Source: an uncultured Collinsella sp. | GTDB lineage: Bacteria; Actinomycetota; Coriobacteriia; Coriobacteriales; Coriobacteriaceae | Assembly (NCBI GenBank): GCA_900551665.1 | Contig: URWW01000036.1 | Location: 1 to 16,078 of the forward strand | Length of the DNA stretch: 16,078 nucleotides | Reading direction: 5' to 3' | In this document: in pieces, positions 1 to 7,787 of the stretch | How the letters are laid out: every line of letters starts with the position of its first letter | Numbering within the stretch: position 1 is the first letter of the stretch | The notes under the pieces: generated by a model | Told to the model about the DNA's origin: nothing | Database searches by the model: none | Seen by the model: only the letters and a program-made list of their open reading frames with translations | Program-made: the position numbers and the translations under genes

Positions 1-1
1 C

Positions 2-27
2 ATTCGGGGGCCTTGCGGTCCCCGAAT
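2..27 (+). terminator. Hairpin at left edge, probable terminator of an upstream gene
   Basis: Bases 2-12 pair with 17-27 (ATTCGGGGGCC against GGTCCCCGAAT, one G-T wobble) around a TTGC loop, giving an 11-bp GC-rich stem. No clear T tract follows, so a classical intrinsic terminator is not proven. Its place at the end of whatever lies left of the window and before an AT-rich leader fits a terminator for that gene. Confidence 0.55.
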
Positions 28-38
28 CATCACCTGTT

Positions 39-54
39 ATCTAAACTGTTAGAT
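39..54. promoter_or_regulatory. Candidate operator: perfect AT-rich inverted repeat
   Basis: ATCTAA-ACTG-TTAGAT is a perfect 6-bp inverted repeat with a 4-bp spacer. It lies about 50 bp upstream of the possible -35 box at 104. The symmetry suits a dimeric DNA-binding protein, but no regulator can be named and one such palindrome in AT-rich DNA could be chance. Confidence 0.25.
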
Positions 55-103
55 TATTTAATTGCAAGCCGAAAATAGGGGTCTGAAAAATACTCGAAAC
101 AAT

Positions 104-133
104 CTGACAAGATTTATCCGCTGACAGAATAAT
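104..133 (+). promoter_or_regulatory. Possible sigma70 promoter for the regulator gene
   Basis: CTGACA (104-109, five of six matches to TTGACA) is followed after 18 bp by AATAAT (128-133, five of six matches to TATAAT). This is the best promoter-like pair seen in the leader. It would give a 5' untranslated region of about 255 nt before the chosen ATG at 396, which would include the hairpins at 287-309 and 317-375. Confidence 0.35.
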
Positions 134-286
134 TATCAACACTGGCAGAACTCCCATCTTTCGTAGAACGACCGGGCATATGCTCACTAATACATCCTAC
201 CTGGTGAAATATTTGCTATGGACAACAGGTGATCGAGAGGGACAAGGAGAGGAGGGGGGCATGTTGTGACCCAAATCTCGATTTAT

Positions 287-309
287 CTGACCCATAGCCG
301 ATGGGGCAG
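287..309 (+). promoter_or_regulatory. Leader hairpin 1 upstream of regulator
   Basis: CTG-A-CCCAT (287-295) pairs with ATGGG-G-CAG (301-309) around a five-base loop, an 8-bp stem with one internal A-G mismatch. A run of six A follows, not T, so it is not a plus-strand terminator. It may be an RNA leader element. Confidence 0.3.
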
Positions 310-316
310 TAAAAAA

Positions 317-375
317 TGCGAGCACTTAACGATCGATGACGAATGACGGCCATTATCGTGGGGGCAATGCTCGCA
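317..375 (+). promoter_or_regulatory. Leader hairpin 2, nested stems before the RBS
   Basis: TGCGAGCA (317-324) is the exact reverse complement of TGCTCGCA (368-375). Inside this, ACGAT (329-333) or CGAT (334-337) can pair with ATCGT/ATCG (355-359), and AATG (342-345) pairs with CATT (351-354) around ACGGC. The three nested stems form one elongated structure ending ten bases before the purine-rich ribosome-binding site at 385-392. Such placement would fit translational control or a protein-binding site. The pairings are seen by eye and no folding energy was computed. Confidence 0.35.
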
Positions 376-395
376 ATCAAGTGAAGGGAAGGAAG

Positions 396-3300
396 ATGGT
401 TGAGCGAGAAGAAAGGGATCGAGAGGTATGCGTGGACGGACCGCCGCGCGAGGGCGGCCAGGTCGTGTCCGTGGAGCGCTTGGTGCACCGCGAGCGCTTA
501 CTTCGAGATCTGAGGACGCAAGGAGAAGAAGCCGGTATCACGGTTATTGTCGCGCCGGATGGTTTTGGCAAGACGACATTACTTGTTCAGCGCGTCGCAG
601 AAGTACGGTCGCGCATTGAGAGAGGGTCAGCCCGCATGCTGGACCTGGAGGGCCTCGACGAGGTGCAAGCGTATGAGTCGGTCAAGCGACTGTCGGAGGA
701 TCTCGATCCTCGCATGCGACCGCTTATCGCGCTTGACAACCTGACGACGCTGCAAGAACACGGCATCGAGGCGATGGTCGGCCTGCTGCGCTCCATGAGG
801 GGTGAAGGCTTCGAAATAGTGGTGACCTGCCGACCGAGCAACAGGGCGTTTGTGGCGGCCATGGGGGATTCGTACAAGATTACGGCCCAGTCGCTGTTGG
901 TGAAACCCCGTGAATATCCGGCGTGGGCACGCAAACTTTCGATACGAGCGGGTTGGATGTGTACGGGCTGACTCAGGGGGTCCCACGGCTTGTGGCGATG
1001 TTGGGAGATGCGACGTCGATCGACGAGATGCCGGATGCCTTTGAAAACGCGACGGTCGAGTTGTATCGAGGCGTCGTATGCGAATTGAGGAGGAGCAGGG
1101 ATTCCCTGTATCGGACCGTGTGCCTGCTCATCATGAGCGGTTTTGGCAGCATGCGAGATTTCGATCGCGCGGGCATGCGCGTGCGTAAGGACAGTTGGCT
1201 TCGTCTTGCGCGAGAGTATCCGATTTTCGGGTTCGATGCGAAGGGGGACGCGTACCGATGCATGTCAAACCGTGGAGCTCCGTTTTCTGAGCTGAAATGC
1301 GAGCTCGTCCACGCGCGTCCGCTGTATGCGGTCCGCGCGGCGAAGATGATGCTGGAAGTGGGCAATATCGACGGAGCCGTTGCATTGATGCGCATGTTCG
1401 AGCGAGAGGGGGACGCGACGGCGCTCATCGCCGAATATCCCACAGCGTGTGCGCTGAGTGGTAATGGGGCGTTTTTGACGGCGCTGGTGGAACGTATGGG
1501 AGGTGTCGCGGTTTGCTCGATTCAAGTAGGCGTTGTTCTGGCCCTGTACCTGTGCGCCCTGGAGCGCGGGGATTACCGTGCTGCCCGCATCATGGCGGCG
1601 GAGCTGCGCAGGCGCTCGTCGGAGATTCTGGATGAGGTGAGTCCGAGTGCTTGGCGTGAGTCGACTGCCATGGCCGCAGTTTGGAGCGATTGCTCGGGAG
1701 TGGCGCTTCCTGACCTGAATCATGGGAAGGGGCATGATTGCGAGACGGTGGCCTCACGGCAGCTGGAGCTCCATGTGCGTGTGCAGAAGTGCATCATGGC
1801 CGGAGACGGGGCGGTGAGCATCGATGAGGGCATGGGAATCAATGAGGCTTGCCTCGGCGCGAAGGGCATCTCGATACCGGGAGTCCTCCTCGCGTGCGAT
1901 CGAATTCTTCTCGACGCATTCAAGGGTGATGTGGGAGATGCTCGTACGCTCGATAGCCACCTGCAGGATGTGGCCCGGTTGTTGACGGGACGACATCTCG
2001 ACCCAATTGCGTCATATGTTCGCGTGGTCGGTTCGACCTGTCGTTTGATGGCGGGCTTGCCCGTGGTGGACGAGCGTGCGTTCGTTGACGGTGGCACGGC
2101 TTCCGTTCGATGCTCCGATTTTGCCATGCAGCTGTATTGCCTGGTCGGTGAGGGTTGGCAAGATCTGGCGGTCGGGCAGATCGTGAGTGCTCAGTTCCGC
2201 GCCCAACAGGTGAAAAAGCTCGCGACCCCCGACCAAAGTTTCGTCCTGGCCTGGGCGAGTTTCTTGGAGTGCGCCGCGCATCTGCTCAATTCCTCGCATG
2301 TCGTGCTTAACGAGGAGGCTGACGAGCTCGATGCAGGGGAGGGCGAGTGCACGGTCGTGGATGCTTGGACCGTCGCACTGCTGCTCTCGGCGACTTCTCG
2401 GCTTCCCGAGCTGTCGGCATGGTGCTCTCTGCGTCGTCCGCTTCTGCTTGATGAGGGAATGCGCGCGCGGGCACGTCAGCTTGTCAGGGCGGTTGGGGAG
2501 CGTGCGATGCCCTTGGCGCGCATGCTGCCCGAGGGCTTCAGTGAGGCCGCGCCAGAAGGGAAGCGCTCAGATGTGGAGGTGCCGGCCCTGTTCGACGTGG
2601 CGTCGATCGAATCGGGCCAACGGCTGGGCCGGGTAACGATCAGCTTGTTCGGTGGATTTCAGGCGATGCGCAACGGGCATACGCTCACCGATGCGCTTTG
2701 GCGAAGGAAGAAGGCGTGTGTGATCGCAGCGCGTCTCGCGCTTGCCGGAGGCAACTTCGTGGGTCGCCAGGTGATCATGGAGGAGATGTGGCCAGATAAG
2801 GACTACAAGCATGCGCGGGAGTCCATGTATTCCTCGCTGAGCTCGCTTCGCGCCGCGTTTGGGCAGCATGCGGATGGGCCGCAATATGTTCTCACGCAAG
2901 GCGAGGGGGTTGCGTTGAACATGGAATACGTGGTGTCGGATACCGCGTGCTTCGACGCGCTCGCCCGCGACGTGCTCCTGAGGAGGACGGGAACCTCATC
3001 GCGTGAGATTATCGAGACATGCCTGAAGATCGAAGAGATATACAAAGGCCCCCTTTATGTCCCGGAGAGTGGTAACACATCGTATTACCTGCGAGTTCGC
3101 CGCGTCTATCAGATGAAGTTCGCAGATTGCATGGTGCGCGGAATCGAGGCCGCCCTTGAGATGGACGATCTGCCGTCGGCATCTTGGCTCGTGGAGGCGG
3201 CGCTTCGACAGGCGCCCTTGCGCGAGGACGTCATCAGGTGCGCCATGAGGATTTACGACAAGACGGGAAGGCGCAGGGAGATCGTGGAGCTTTACAACAA

Positions 3301-3406
3301 CCATCTGCACCTGCTCGAGCAGGAACTTGGATCGATACCTGAGGAGGAGACGAGGATGACCTATGAGTCGATCATCGGTCGCTCGGGGACGCAGACCATG
3401 CTTTGA
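396..3406 (+). pseudogene. Large STAND ATPase-BTAD transcriptional regulator, broken by a frameshift
   Basis: A SARP/MalT-like regulator of about 1003 residues once the frame is restored. The N-terminus carries a P-loop NTPase: Walker A APDGFGKTT at residues 53-61, Walker B LIALDN near 110-115 and a sensor-like VVTCRPS near 142-148. The middle is helical and unrecognised. The C-terminus has an OmpR-type winged helix (from about residue 747, starting ISLFGGFQ, with WRRKKA and MWPDKDYKHAR) followed by a BTAD helical domain to the end. Such proteins usually sense a signal through the ATPase and helical parts and activate nearby genes. The frame changes by -1 at 937-939: a fourth T there would join WARKL directly to FDTSGLDVYGLTQG. 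The ATG at 396 is chosen for the GGGAAGG upstream; the in-frame ATG at 336 lacks a ribosome-binding site and sits in a hairpin. The domain call is firm; the target genes are unknown. Confidence 0.8.
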
Positions 3407-3416
3407 TTGCGATGAG

Positions 3417-3449
3417 AAAAAAGGAGGCGCACCTGATGGCGCGCCTCCT
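3417..3449 (-). terminator. Intrinsic terminator of yhbY (minus strand)
   Basis: AGGAGGCGC (3422-3430) pairs perfectly with GCGCCTCCT (3441-3449) over a ten-base loop. Read on the minus strand, the 9-bp stem is followed by six T (complement of 3417-3422), a classical intrinsic terminator placed after the yhbY stop at 3506. It lies 15 bp past the stop of the plus-strand regulator and may also stop transcription from that side, though without a T tract in that direction. Confidence 0.8.
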
Positions 3450-3505
3450 GGTGAGTGGGAGATGGCGAGGGCGGGGTGTTTGTGCGGCCCGCCGCCGGCA
3501 GCGTT

Positions 3506-3805
3506 TTAACCGAGCTTGATGTGCTCGATGTCCTTACGGCTGCTCGCACGATACAGGGAGAATCGGTGGCCGATGACCTGGACGACCTCGGCGTCCACAA
3601 GATCGGCGAGCTGGTCGGCCGCCTCGCGGCAGGAGAGCAGGCTGCCGTCCTGGACGGAGCACTTGATGAGCTCGTGGGCGTCGAGCGCTTCCTCGGCCTG
3701 CTTGGCGATGGCGTCGGTCACGTCGGCCTTGCCGATATGGACGACGGGGTTGAGGTGGTGCGCGAGGGCGCGGAGCTGGCGGACCTGCTTGCCGGTGAGA
3801 GCCAT
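3506..3805 (-). CDS. yhbY: YhbY/CRS1 family RNA-binding protein, ribosome assembly factor
   Basis: A 99-residue protein matching the single-domain CRS1-YhbY (CRM) family in length and layout. The start MALTGKQVRQLRALAHHLNP and the loop VVHIGKADVT (residues 21-30) are characteristic: the GK-containing loop corresponds to the GxxG RNA-binding loop of the KH-like fold. ALDAHELIK at 40-48 is also typical. Members bind pre-50S particles in bacteria and help ribosome assembly. An in-frame start exists upstream at 3877, but it would lie inside the proposed promoter and adds residues not typical of the family, so the ATG at 3805 is chosen although its Shine-Dalgarno is weak. The gene is monocistronic, with a promoter at 3849-3877 and a terminator at 3417-3449, and is divergent from the DUF711 gene. 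Confidence 0.88.
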   Translation of the reverse strand: MALTGKQVRQLRALAHHLNPVVHIGKADVTDAIAKQAEEALDAHELIKCSVQDGSLLSCREAADQLADLVDAEVVQVIGHRFSLYRASSRKDIEHIKLG

Positions 3806-3848
3806 GTATTCGCTCGCTTTCTGCGGAGGTAATGATTTCAGCAGGTAA

Positions 3849-3877
3849 ACGATAGCGCAGTGGAGGCACGTCGGCAA
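3849..3877 (-). promoter_or_regulatory. Probable sigma70 promoter of yhbY
   Basis: On the minus strand TTGCCG (3877-3872) is separated by exactly 17 bp from TATCGT (3854-3849). Each box matches four of six consensus bases. The expected transcription start near 3842 would leave a leader of about 37 nt before the ATG at 3805, which supports that start over the in-frame ATG at 3877. Confidence 0.45.
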
Positions 3878-4016
3878 GCGCGCACGGCGCCGGGGAGATA
3901 CGCCTCCACGAGGCTCTCACGACGGTGATCGGGGAGGGGGCGGGGACAGCCTGAAAGGTCATGTCACTTCTTATGTTTCGTGAGGTATGGGGGCGGCATG
4001 GCGGGTTCGGGAACGT

Positions 4017-4022
4017 TAGAAT
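4017..4022 (+). promoter_or_regulatory. Possible -10 box of the DUF711 gene
   Basis: TAGAAT matches the -10 consensus at five of six positions and lies 42 bp before the ATG at 4065. No acceptable -35 box is visible 16-18 bp upstream, so this is a weak call. Confidence 0.3.
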
Positions 4023-4064
4023 GGTTGAACACGTGCAAGCATGATATTCGCCAAAGGAGCCGCC

Positions 4065-5429
4065 ATGTCCATCACGCCCCAGGAGATCGCCGAGACGCGC
4101 GGCATGGTCTCAGAGCACAATCTGGACATCCGCACCATCACCATGGGCATCTCGCTCATGGGCTGCGCGGACGAGAACCTCGATCGCATGTGCACGAAGG
4201 TGTACGACCATGTGACGCGCACCGCCGAGCACCTTGTCGAGACTGCAGAGGGGCTTGAGCGCGAATACGGTATTCCGATCGTTAACAAGCGCGTGGCGGT
4301 TACCCCGGTGGCTCAGATCGCGTCCGCCTGTTCTGACGAGGACCTCGTGCCGCTTGCCCATGCCCTCGATCGGGCTGCGGAGACGCTCGGCATCGACTAT
4401 CTGGGCGGCTACTCGGCGTTGGTGCACAAGGGCATCGGCGATGCGGATCGTCGTCTCATGAAGTGCATTCCGCGCGCCCTCGCCGAGACGAGCCGCGTGT
4501 GCTCGAGCGTCAACGTGGCGACGCTGCGTGCCGGCATCAATATGGATGCGGTCCTCATGGCCGCCCAGACCATCATCGACGCGGCTAAGCTCACCGCCGA
4601 CCGCGAGTGCGTGGGTGCTTCCAAATTCGTCTGCTTTGCGAACATGGTCGAGGACTCGCCGTTCATGGCGGGTGCCGTGCACGGATCCGGTGAGGCCGAC
4701 GCCGTGATCAACGTGGGCGTGTCCGGCCCCGGCGTCATGGCGGCGGCCCTCGATGAGCTGCCCGAGGACGCCGACATGATGCAGGTCGCGGAGCGCATCA
4801 AGCAGACCGCCTTCAAGATCACCCGTGCCGGCGAGCTCATGAGCCGCGAGGCGTCGCGTCGCCTGGGTGTCGAGAAGGGCATCGTCGATCTGTCGCTCGC
4901 CCCCACGCCCGCCGTGGGAGATTCCGTGGCCCGCATTCTCGAGATTATCGGCGTTGGCCAGTGCGGTGGTCCCGGTACGACCGCTGCCCTCGCCCTGCTC
5001 AACGACTGCGTGAAGAAGGGCGGCGTCATGGCGAGCTCCAGCGTGGGCGGCCTGTCCGGCGCCTTCATCCCGGTGTCCGAGGATGCTGGCATGATCGAGG
5101 CCGCCGAAGCCGGCGCCCTCTCCCTCGAAAAGCTCGAGGCCATGACGTGCGTCTGCTCGGTGGGCCTCGACATGATCGCGGTTCCCGGCGACACGGACGT
5201 GGAGACCATCGCCGGCATCATCGCCGACGAGATGGCCATCGGTGTCATCAACAACAAGACCACCGCCGTGCGCATCATTCCGGCGATCGGTAAGGGCGTC
5301 GGTGAGTCCGTCGATTACGGCGGACTGTTCGGCCGTGCCCCGGTCATGCCGGTGAATAGCCATGCCGGCACGGTGTTCGCGCACCGCGGCGGTCGTTTCC
5401 CCGCCCCCATGAACTCTTTGAAGAACTAG
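4065..5429 (+). CDS. PFL family protein (DUF711 / UPF0210)
   Basis: A 454-residue protein recognised as the DUF711/UPF0210 family, often annotated PFL family because the known structure (streptococcal SP0239) has a fold related to glycyl-radical enzymes such as pyruvate formate-lyase. The biochemical role is not established. Recognisable stretches are the N-terminal DIRTITMGISLMGCAD, ALVHKGIGDADRRLM, AVINVGVSGPGVM, a glycine-rich GQCGGPGTTAALALLND and the C-terminal GGLFGRAPVMPVN. No glycyl-radical consensus of the RVxGY type is visible, so radical catalysis is not implied. The ATG at 4065 is preceded by AAAGGAG at good spacing; the in-frame ATG at 4041 is not. In streptococci the gene follows an ACT-domain gene; no such partner is seen here. 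glnN follows after 102 bp without an obvious terminator, so cotranscription is possible. Confidence 0.9.
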   Translation: MSITPQEIAETRGMVSEHNLDIRTITMGISLMGCADENLDRMCTKVYDHVTRTAEHLVETAEGLEREYGIPIVNKRVAVTPVAQIASACSDEDLVPLAHALDRAAETLGIDYLGGYSALVHKGIGDADRRLMKCIPRALAETSRVCSSVNVATLRAGINMDAVLMAAQTIIDAAKLTADRECVGASKFVCFANMVEDSPFMAGAVHGSGEADAVINVGVSGPGVMAAALDELPEDADMMQVAERIKQTAFKITRAGELMSREASRRLGVEKGIVDLSLAPTPAVGDSVARILEIIGVGQCGGPGTTAALALLNDCVKKGGVMASSSVGGLSGAFIPVSEDAGMIEAAEAGALSLEKLEAMTCVCSVGLDMIAVPGDTDVETIAGIIADEMAIGVINNKTTAVRIIPAIGKGVGESVDYGGLFGRAPVMPVNSHAGTVFAHRGGRFPAPMNSLKN

Positions 5430-5531
5430 CGCTTTCACCGCCACGTGGTCGCGTCCGGCAATCGGCGCGGCCTGCGGGCGGGCCCCAGGATCCGGCGCCT
5501 CGACCGCGCCCTTGTATGCGAAAGGATGCAC

Positions 5532-7622
5532 ATGGCCGACCTTACCGAACGCTTTGGAACGATGGTTTTCTCCGAAGACGTCATGAAGAAGTGGCTCCCC
5601 AAGGACGTGTACAAAAAACTCGCCGCCACCATCGAGGGCGGTGAGCCGCTTGATTTGGACGTGGCGAACGCCGTTGCCCATGCCATGAAGGAGTGGGCCA
5701 TCTCCAAGGGCGCCACGCATTACGCTCACTGGTTCCAGCCGCTTTCGGGCATCACGAGCGAGAAGCACGATAGCTTCCTCGAGCCCAACCACGACGGCAC
5801 CGCCATTACCAAGTTCTCCGGCAAGGCCCTGATCAAGGGCGAGTCCGATGCGTCGAGCTTCCCCAACGGCGGTCTGCGCGCCACGTTCGAGGCCCGCGGC
5901 TACACCGCCTGGGACGCTACGAGCCCGGCGTTCATCAAGGACGACGTCCTGTGCATCCCCACCGCGTTTTGCTCCTACACGGGCGAGGCGCTCGACAAGA
6001 AGACCCCGCTGCTGCGTTCGATGACGGTGCTGGACGAGCAGGCCAAGCGCGTGCTCGCCCTCTTTGGCAAGCATCCGAAGCGCGTGGTGCCTTACGTGGG
6101 TGACGAGCAGGAGTATTTCCTCATCAAGAAGGATGCTTATCGTAAGCGCCGTGACCTGGTCATTTGCGGCAGGACGTTGTTCGGTGCCGCCCCCGCCAAG
6201 GGCCAGGAGCTCGAGGAGCATTATTTTGGCGCGATTCGCCCCACCGTCTCGGCTTACATGAAGGATCTCGACGACGAGCTGTGGGCATTGGGCATTCCGT
6301 CCAAGACCAAGCACAACGAGGTCGCGCCCTGCCAGCATGAGCTTGCGCCCGTGTACTCCGAGCTCAACGCCTCGGTGGACAACAACCTGCTCATGATGGA
6401 GAAAATGAAGCTCATCGCCAGCCGTCACGACCTGGTGTGCCTGCTGCACGAGAAGCCGTTCGAGGGCATCAACGGCTCAGGCAAGCACAACAACTGGTCG
6501 CTCGGCACTGCCGATGAGAACCTGCTCGAGCCCGGTGACACGCCGCTGGAGAACCTGCAGTTCATCGTCTTCCTCACCGCCGTGATCGAGGCTGTGGACA
6601 AGTATCAGGACCTCCTGCGCGCCAGTGCCGCGAGCTGTGGCAACGATCATCGCCTGGGCGCCAACGAGGCCCCGCCGGCGATCGTGTCCATTTTCTTGGG
6701 CGATCAGCTCACCGAGGTCGTCGAGATGATCATGGACGGCGAGGCGAGCGTTCATGCCACCACCGACACACTCACCTTCGGCACGGTCATCCTGCCTAAC
6801 CTTGAGCAGGACAACACCGACCGTAACCGCACGAGCCCCTTTGCCTTTACGAACAACAAGTTCGAGTTCCGTGCCGTGGGTTCCGAGGCCAACGTCTCCG
6901 ATGCGAACACCGTGCTCGACACGGCGGTCGCCGAATCTCTGCGCGATTTCGCCGATGCGCTCGAGGGCGTGCCCGCCGATTCGTTCCAGGAGGCCGCGCT
7001 GGCCTACTGCGCCGAGCACCTGCGCGCGCATCGCCGTATCCTGTTCTCGGGTGATGGTTATTCCGAGGCATGGGAGCAGGAGGCCGAGCGCCGCGGTCTG
7101 TGCAACTACCGCACAACCGCCGACGCGCTGCCTGCGTTCGTCGCCGAGAAGAACATCAAGCTCTTTAGCGAGATGGGCGTGCTCACCGAGGCTGAGGCCG
7201 TCTGCCGCTACGAGGTGAAGCTCGAGAAGTACAACAAGCTCATGAACATCGAGGCGACGACGATGGTGCGCGAGGCCCGTCGCACGTACCGCCCGGTCAT
7301 CACCGCGTATGCCACCAAGGTCGCAAAGGGTCTCGAAACCATTCGCGCTGCGGGGGCCGAGGCCGCCATGGCTTATGAGCAGGCGACGCTGAACGAGCTG
7401 TGCGACGGTATCACCGCCATCAATGAGTCCATCGCCCGCCTCGATGAGGTCCACGCCAAGGCCGAGGCCATCGTCGATGGTCAGGAACAGGCCAATTGCT
7501 ATGCGCACGAGGTCGCTCCCGTCATGGCCGACCTGCGCGCCGCGGTGGACGCCATGGAGGAGATCGTGGCGGCTGATTATTGGCCAGTCCCGACCTACGA
7601 TGATGTCTTGTTCTACGTCTAA
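5532..7622 (+). CDS. glnN: Glutamine synthetase, class III
   Basis: A 696-residue class III glutamine synthetase, which condenses glutamate and ammonia with ATP to make glutamine; class III enzymes are much longer than the roughly 450-residue class I enzyme. The N-terminal GSIII domain is evident (FGTMVFSEDVMKKWLPKDVY, then GATHYAHWFQPLSGI and EKHDSFLEP). The catalytic region carries KHNEVAPCQHELAPVY (about residues 260-275), FEGINGSGKHNNWSL (about 310-323) and PFAFTNNKFEFRAVGSEAN (about 436-455), all class III signatures. The C-terminal helical extension is complete. The ATG at 5532 follows AAAGGA (5521-5526); an in-frame ATG two codons earlier overlaps that site. No adjacent nitrogen regulator is seen. 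The last codons contain the -35 box of the tRNA-Glu promoter. Confidence 0.95.
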   Translation: MADLTERFGTMVFSEDVMKKWLPKDVYKKLAATIEGGEPLDLDVANAVAHAMKEWAISKGATHYAHWFQPLSGITSEKHDSFLEPNHDGTAITKFSGKALIKGESDASSFPNGGLRATFEARGYTAWDATSPAFIKDDVLCIPTAFCSYTGEALDKKTPLLRSMTVLDEQAKRVLALFGKHPKRVVPYVGDEQEYFLIKKDAYRKRRDLVICGRTLFGAAPAKGQELEEHYFGAIRPTVSAYMKDLDDELWALGIPSKTKHNEVAPCQHELAPVYSELNASVDNNLLMMEKMKLIASRHDLVCLLHEKPFEGINGSGKHNNWSLGTADENLLEPGDTPLENLQFIVFLTAVIEAVDKYQDLLRASAASCGNDHRLGANEAPPAIVSIFLGDQLTEVVEMIMDGEASVHATTDTLTFGTVILPNLEQDNTDRNRTSPFAFTNNKFEFRAVGSEANVSDANTVLDTAVAESLRDFADALEGVPADSFQEAALAYCAEHLRAHRRILFSGDGYSEAWEQEAERRGLCNYRTTADALPAFVAEKNIKLFSEMGVLTEAEAVCRYEVKLEKYNKLMNIEATTMVREARRTYRPVITAYATKVAKGLETIRAAGAEAAMAYEQATLNELCDGITAINESIARLDEVHAKAEAIVDGQEQANCYAHEVAPVMADLRAAVDAMEEIVAADYWPVPTYDDVLFYV

Positions 7623-7637
7623 GGTCTCTGCTATACT
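7608..7637 (+). promoter_or_regulatory. Promoter of tRNA-Glu, overlapping the glnN end
   Basis: TTGTTC (7608-7613), lying in the last codons of glnN, and TATACT (7632-7637, five of six matches to consensus) are separated by 18 bp. The -10 box ends ten bases before the mature tRNA start at 7648, a normal distance for a tRNA promoter. Confidence 0.6.
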
Positions 7638-7647
7638 CTAGCGCGCT

Positions 7648-7724
7648 GTCCCCATCGTCTAGCGGCCTAGGACGCCACCCTTTCAAGGTGGATATCACGG
7701 GTTCGAATCCCGTTGGGGGCACCA
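7648..7724 (+). tRNA. tRNA-Glu (anticodon TTC), CCA encoded
   Basis: A full cloverleaf is visible. The acceptor stem is GTCCCCA (7648-7654) against TGGGGGC (7714-7720), with one T-G pair, and the 3' end ACCA is encoded (7721-7724). The D arm holds TCTAGCGGCCTAGGA. The anticodon stem CCACC/GGTGG encloses loop CTTTCAA, with anticodon TTC at 7682-7684. The T arm contains GGTTCGAATCC. The sequence resembles bacterial tRNA-Glu. It sits 25 bp after glnN and before the terminator at 7736-7769. Confidence 0.97.
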
Positions 7725-7735
7725 TTGCTGTGTCC

Positions 7736-7769
7736 GGACCCGCTCGGCTTTGTGCCGGGCGGGTCCTTT
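7736..7769 (+). terminator. Terminator after tRNA-Glu (and possibly glnN)
   Basis: GGACCCGC-T-CGGC (7736-7748) pairs with GCCG-G-GCGGGTCC (7754-7766) around TTTGT, a 13-bp stem with one T-G wobble. Only TTT follows, so termination may be partial. It stands 11 bp past the tRNA and 18 bp before bioY. Confidence 0.65.
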
Positions 7770-7787
7770 GCATAAGGGGGTCTCGGG

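Larger units (their letters stand above)
28..395. other. AT-rich structured intergenic leader, no clear gene
   Basis: This 368-bp stretch is AT-richer than the rest of the window and holds no convincing protein gene. In order it contains a 16-bp perfect inverted repeat (39-54), a possible sigma70 promoter (104-133), a purine-rich strong Shine-Dalgarno (250-255) followed by ATG-TTG-TGA, an imperfect hairpin (287-309) and a nested hairpin (317-375) just before the ribosome-binding site of the regulator. A 26-codon GTG ORF (266-346) also follows the strong Shine-Dalgarno. The density of signals suggests a regulated leader for the downstream regulator. Confidence 0.6.

Noticed and set aside
216..488. 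A 90-codon minus-strand open frame over the leader and the regulator start
   Set aside because: No family resemblance, no ribosome-binding site, and it overlaps the regulator N-terminus in antisense.
930..941. Programmed -1 ribosomal frameshifting at AAACTTT
   Set aside because: The reading-frame phasing does not let the P- and A-site tRNAs re-pair after a -1 slip as in a canonical X XXY YYZ site, and no downstream stimulatory structure was recognised. A missing T is simpler.
923..3406. The downstream part of the regulator as a separate gene starting at GTG 923
   Set aside because: No Shine-Dalgarno precedes the GTG, and the first residues read as the continuation of the ATPase domain once the frame is corrected.
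4110..6449. A 779-codon open frame on the minus strand across DUF711 and glnN
   Set aside because: It lies antisense to two recognised genes and its product is low-complexity (His, Gly, Asp, Arg rich) without any domain. It follows from strong G/C bias at third codon positions.
6477..7508. A 343-codon minus-strand open frame within glnN
   Set aside because: Same codon-bias artefact opposite a confident gene.
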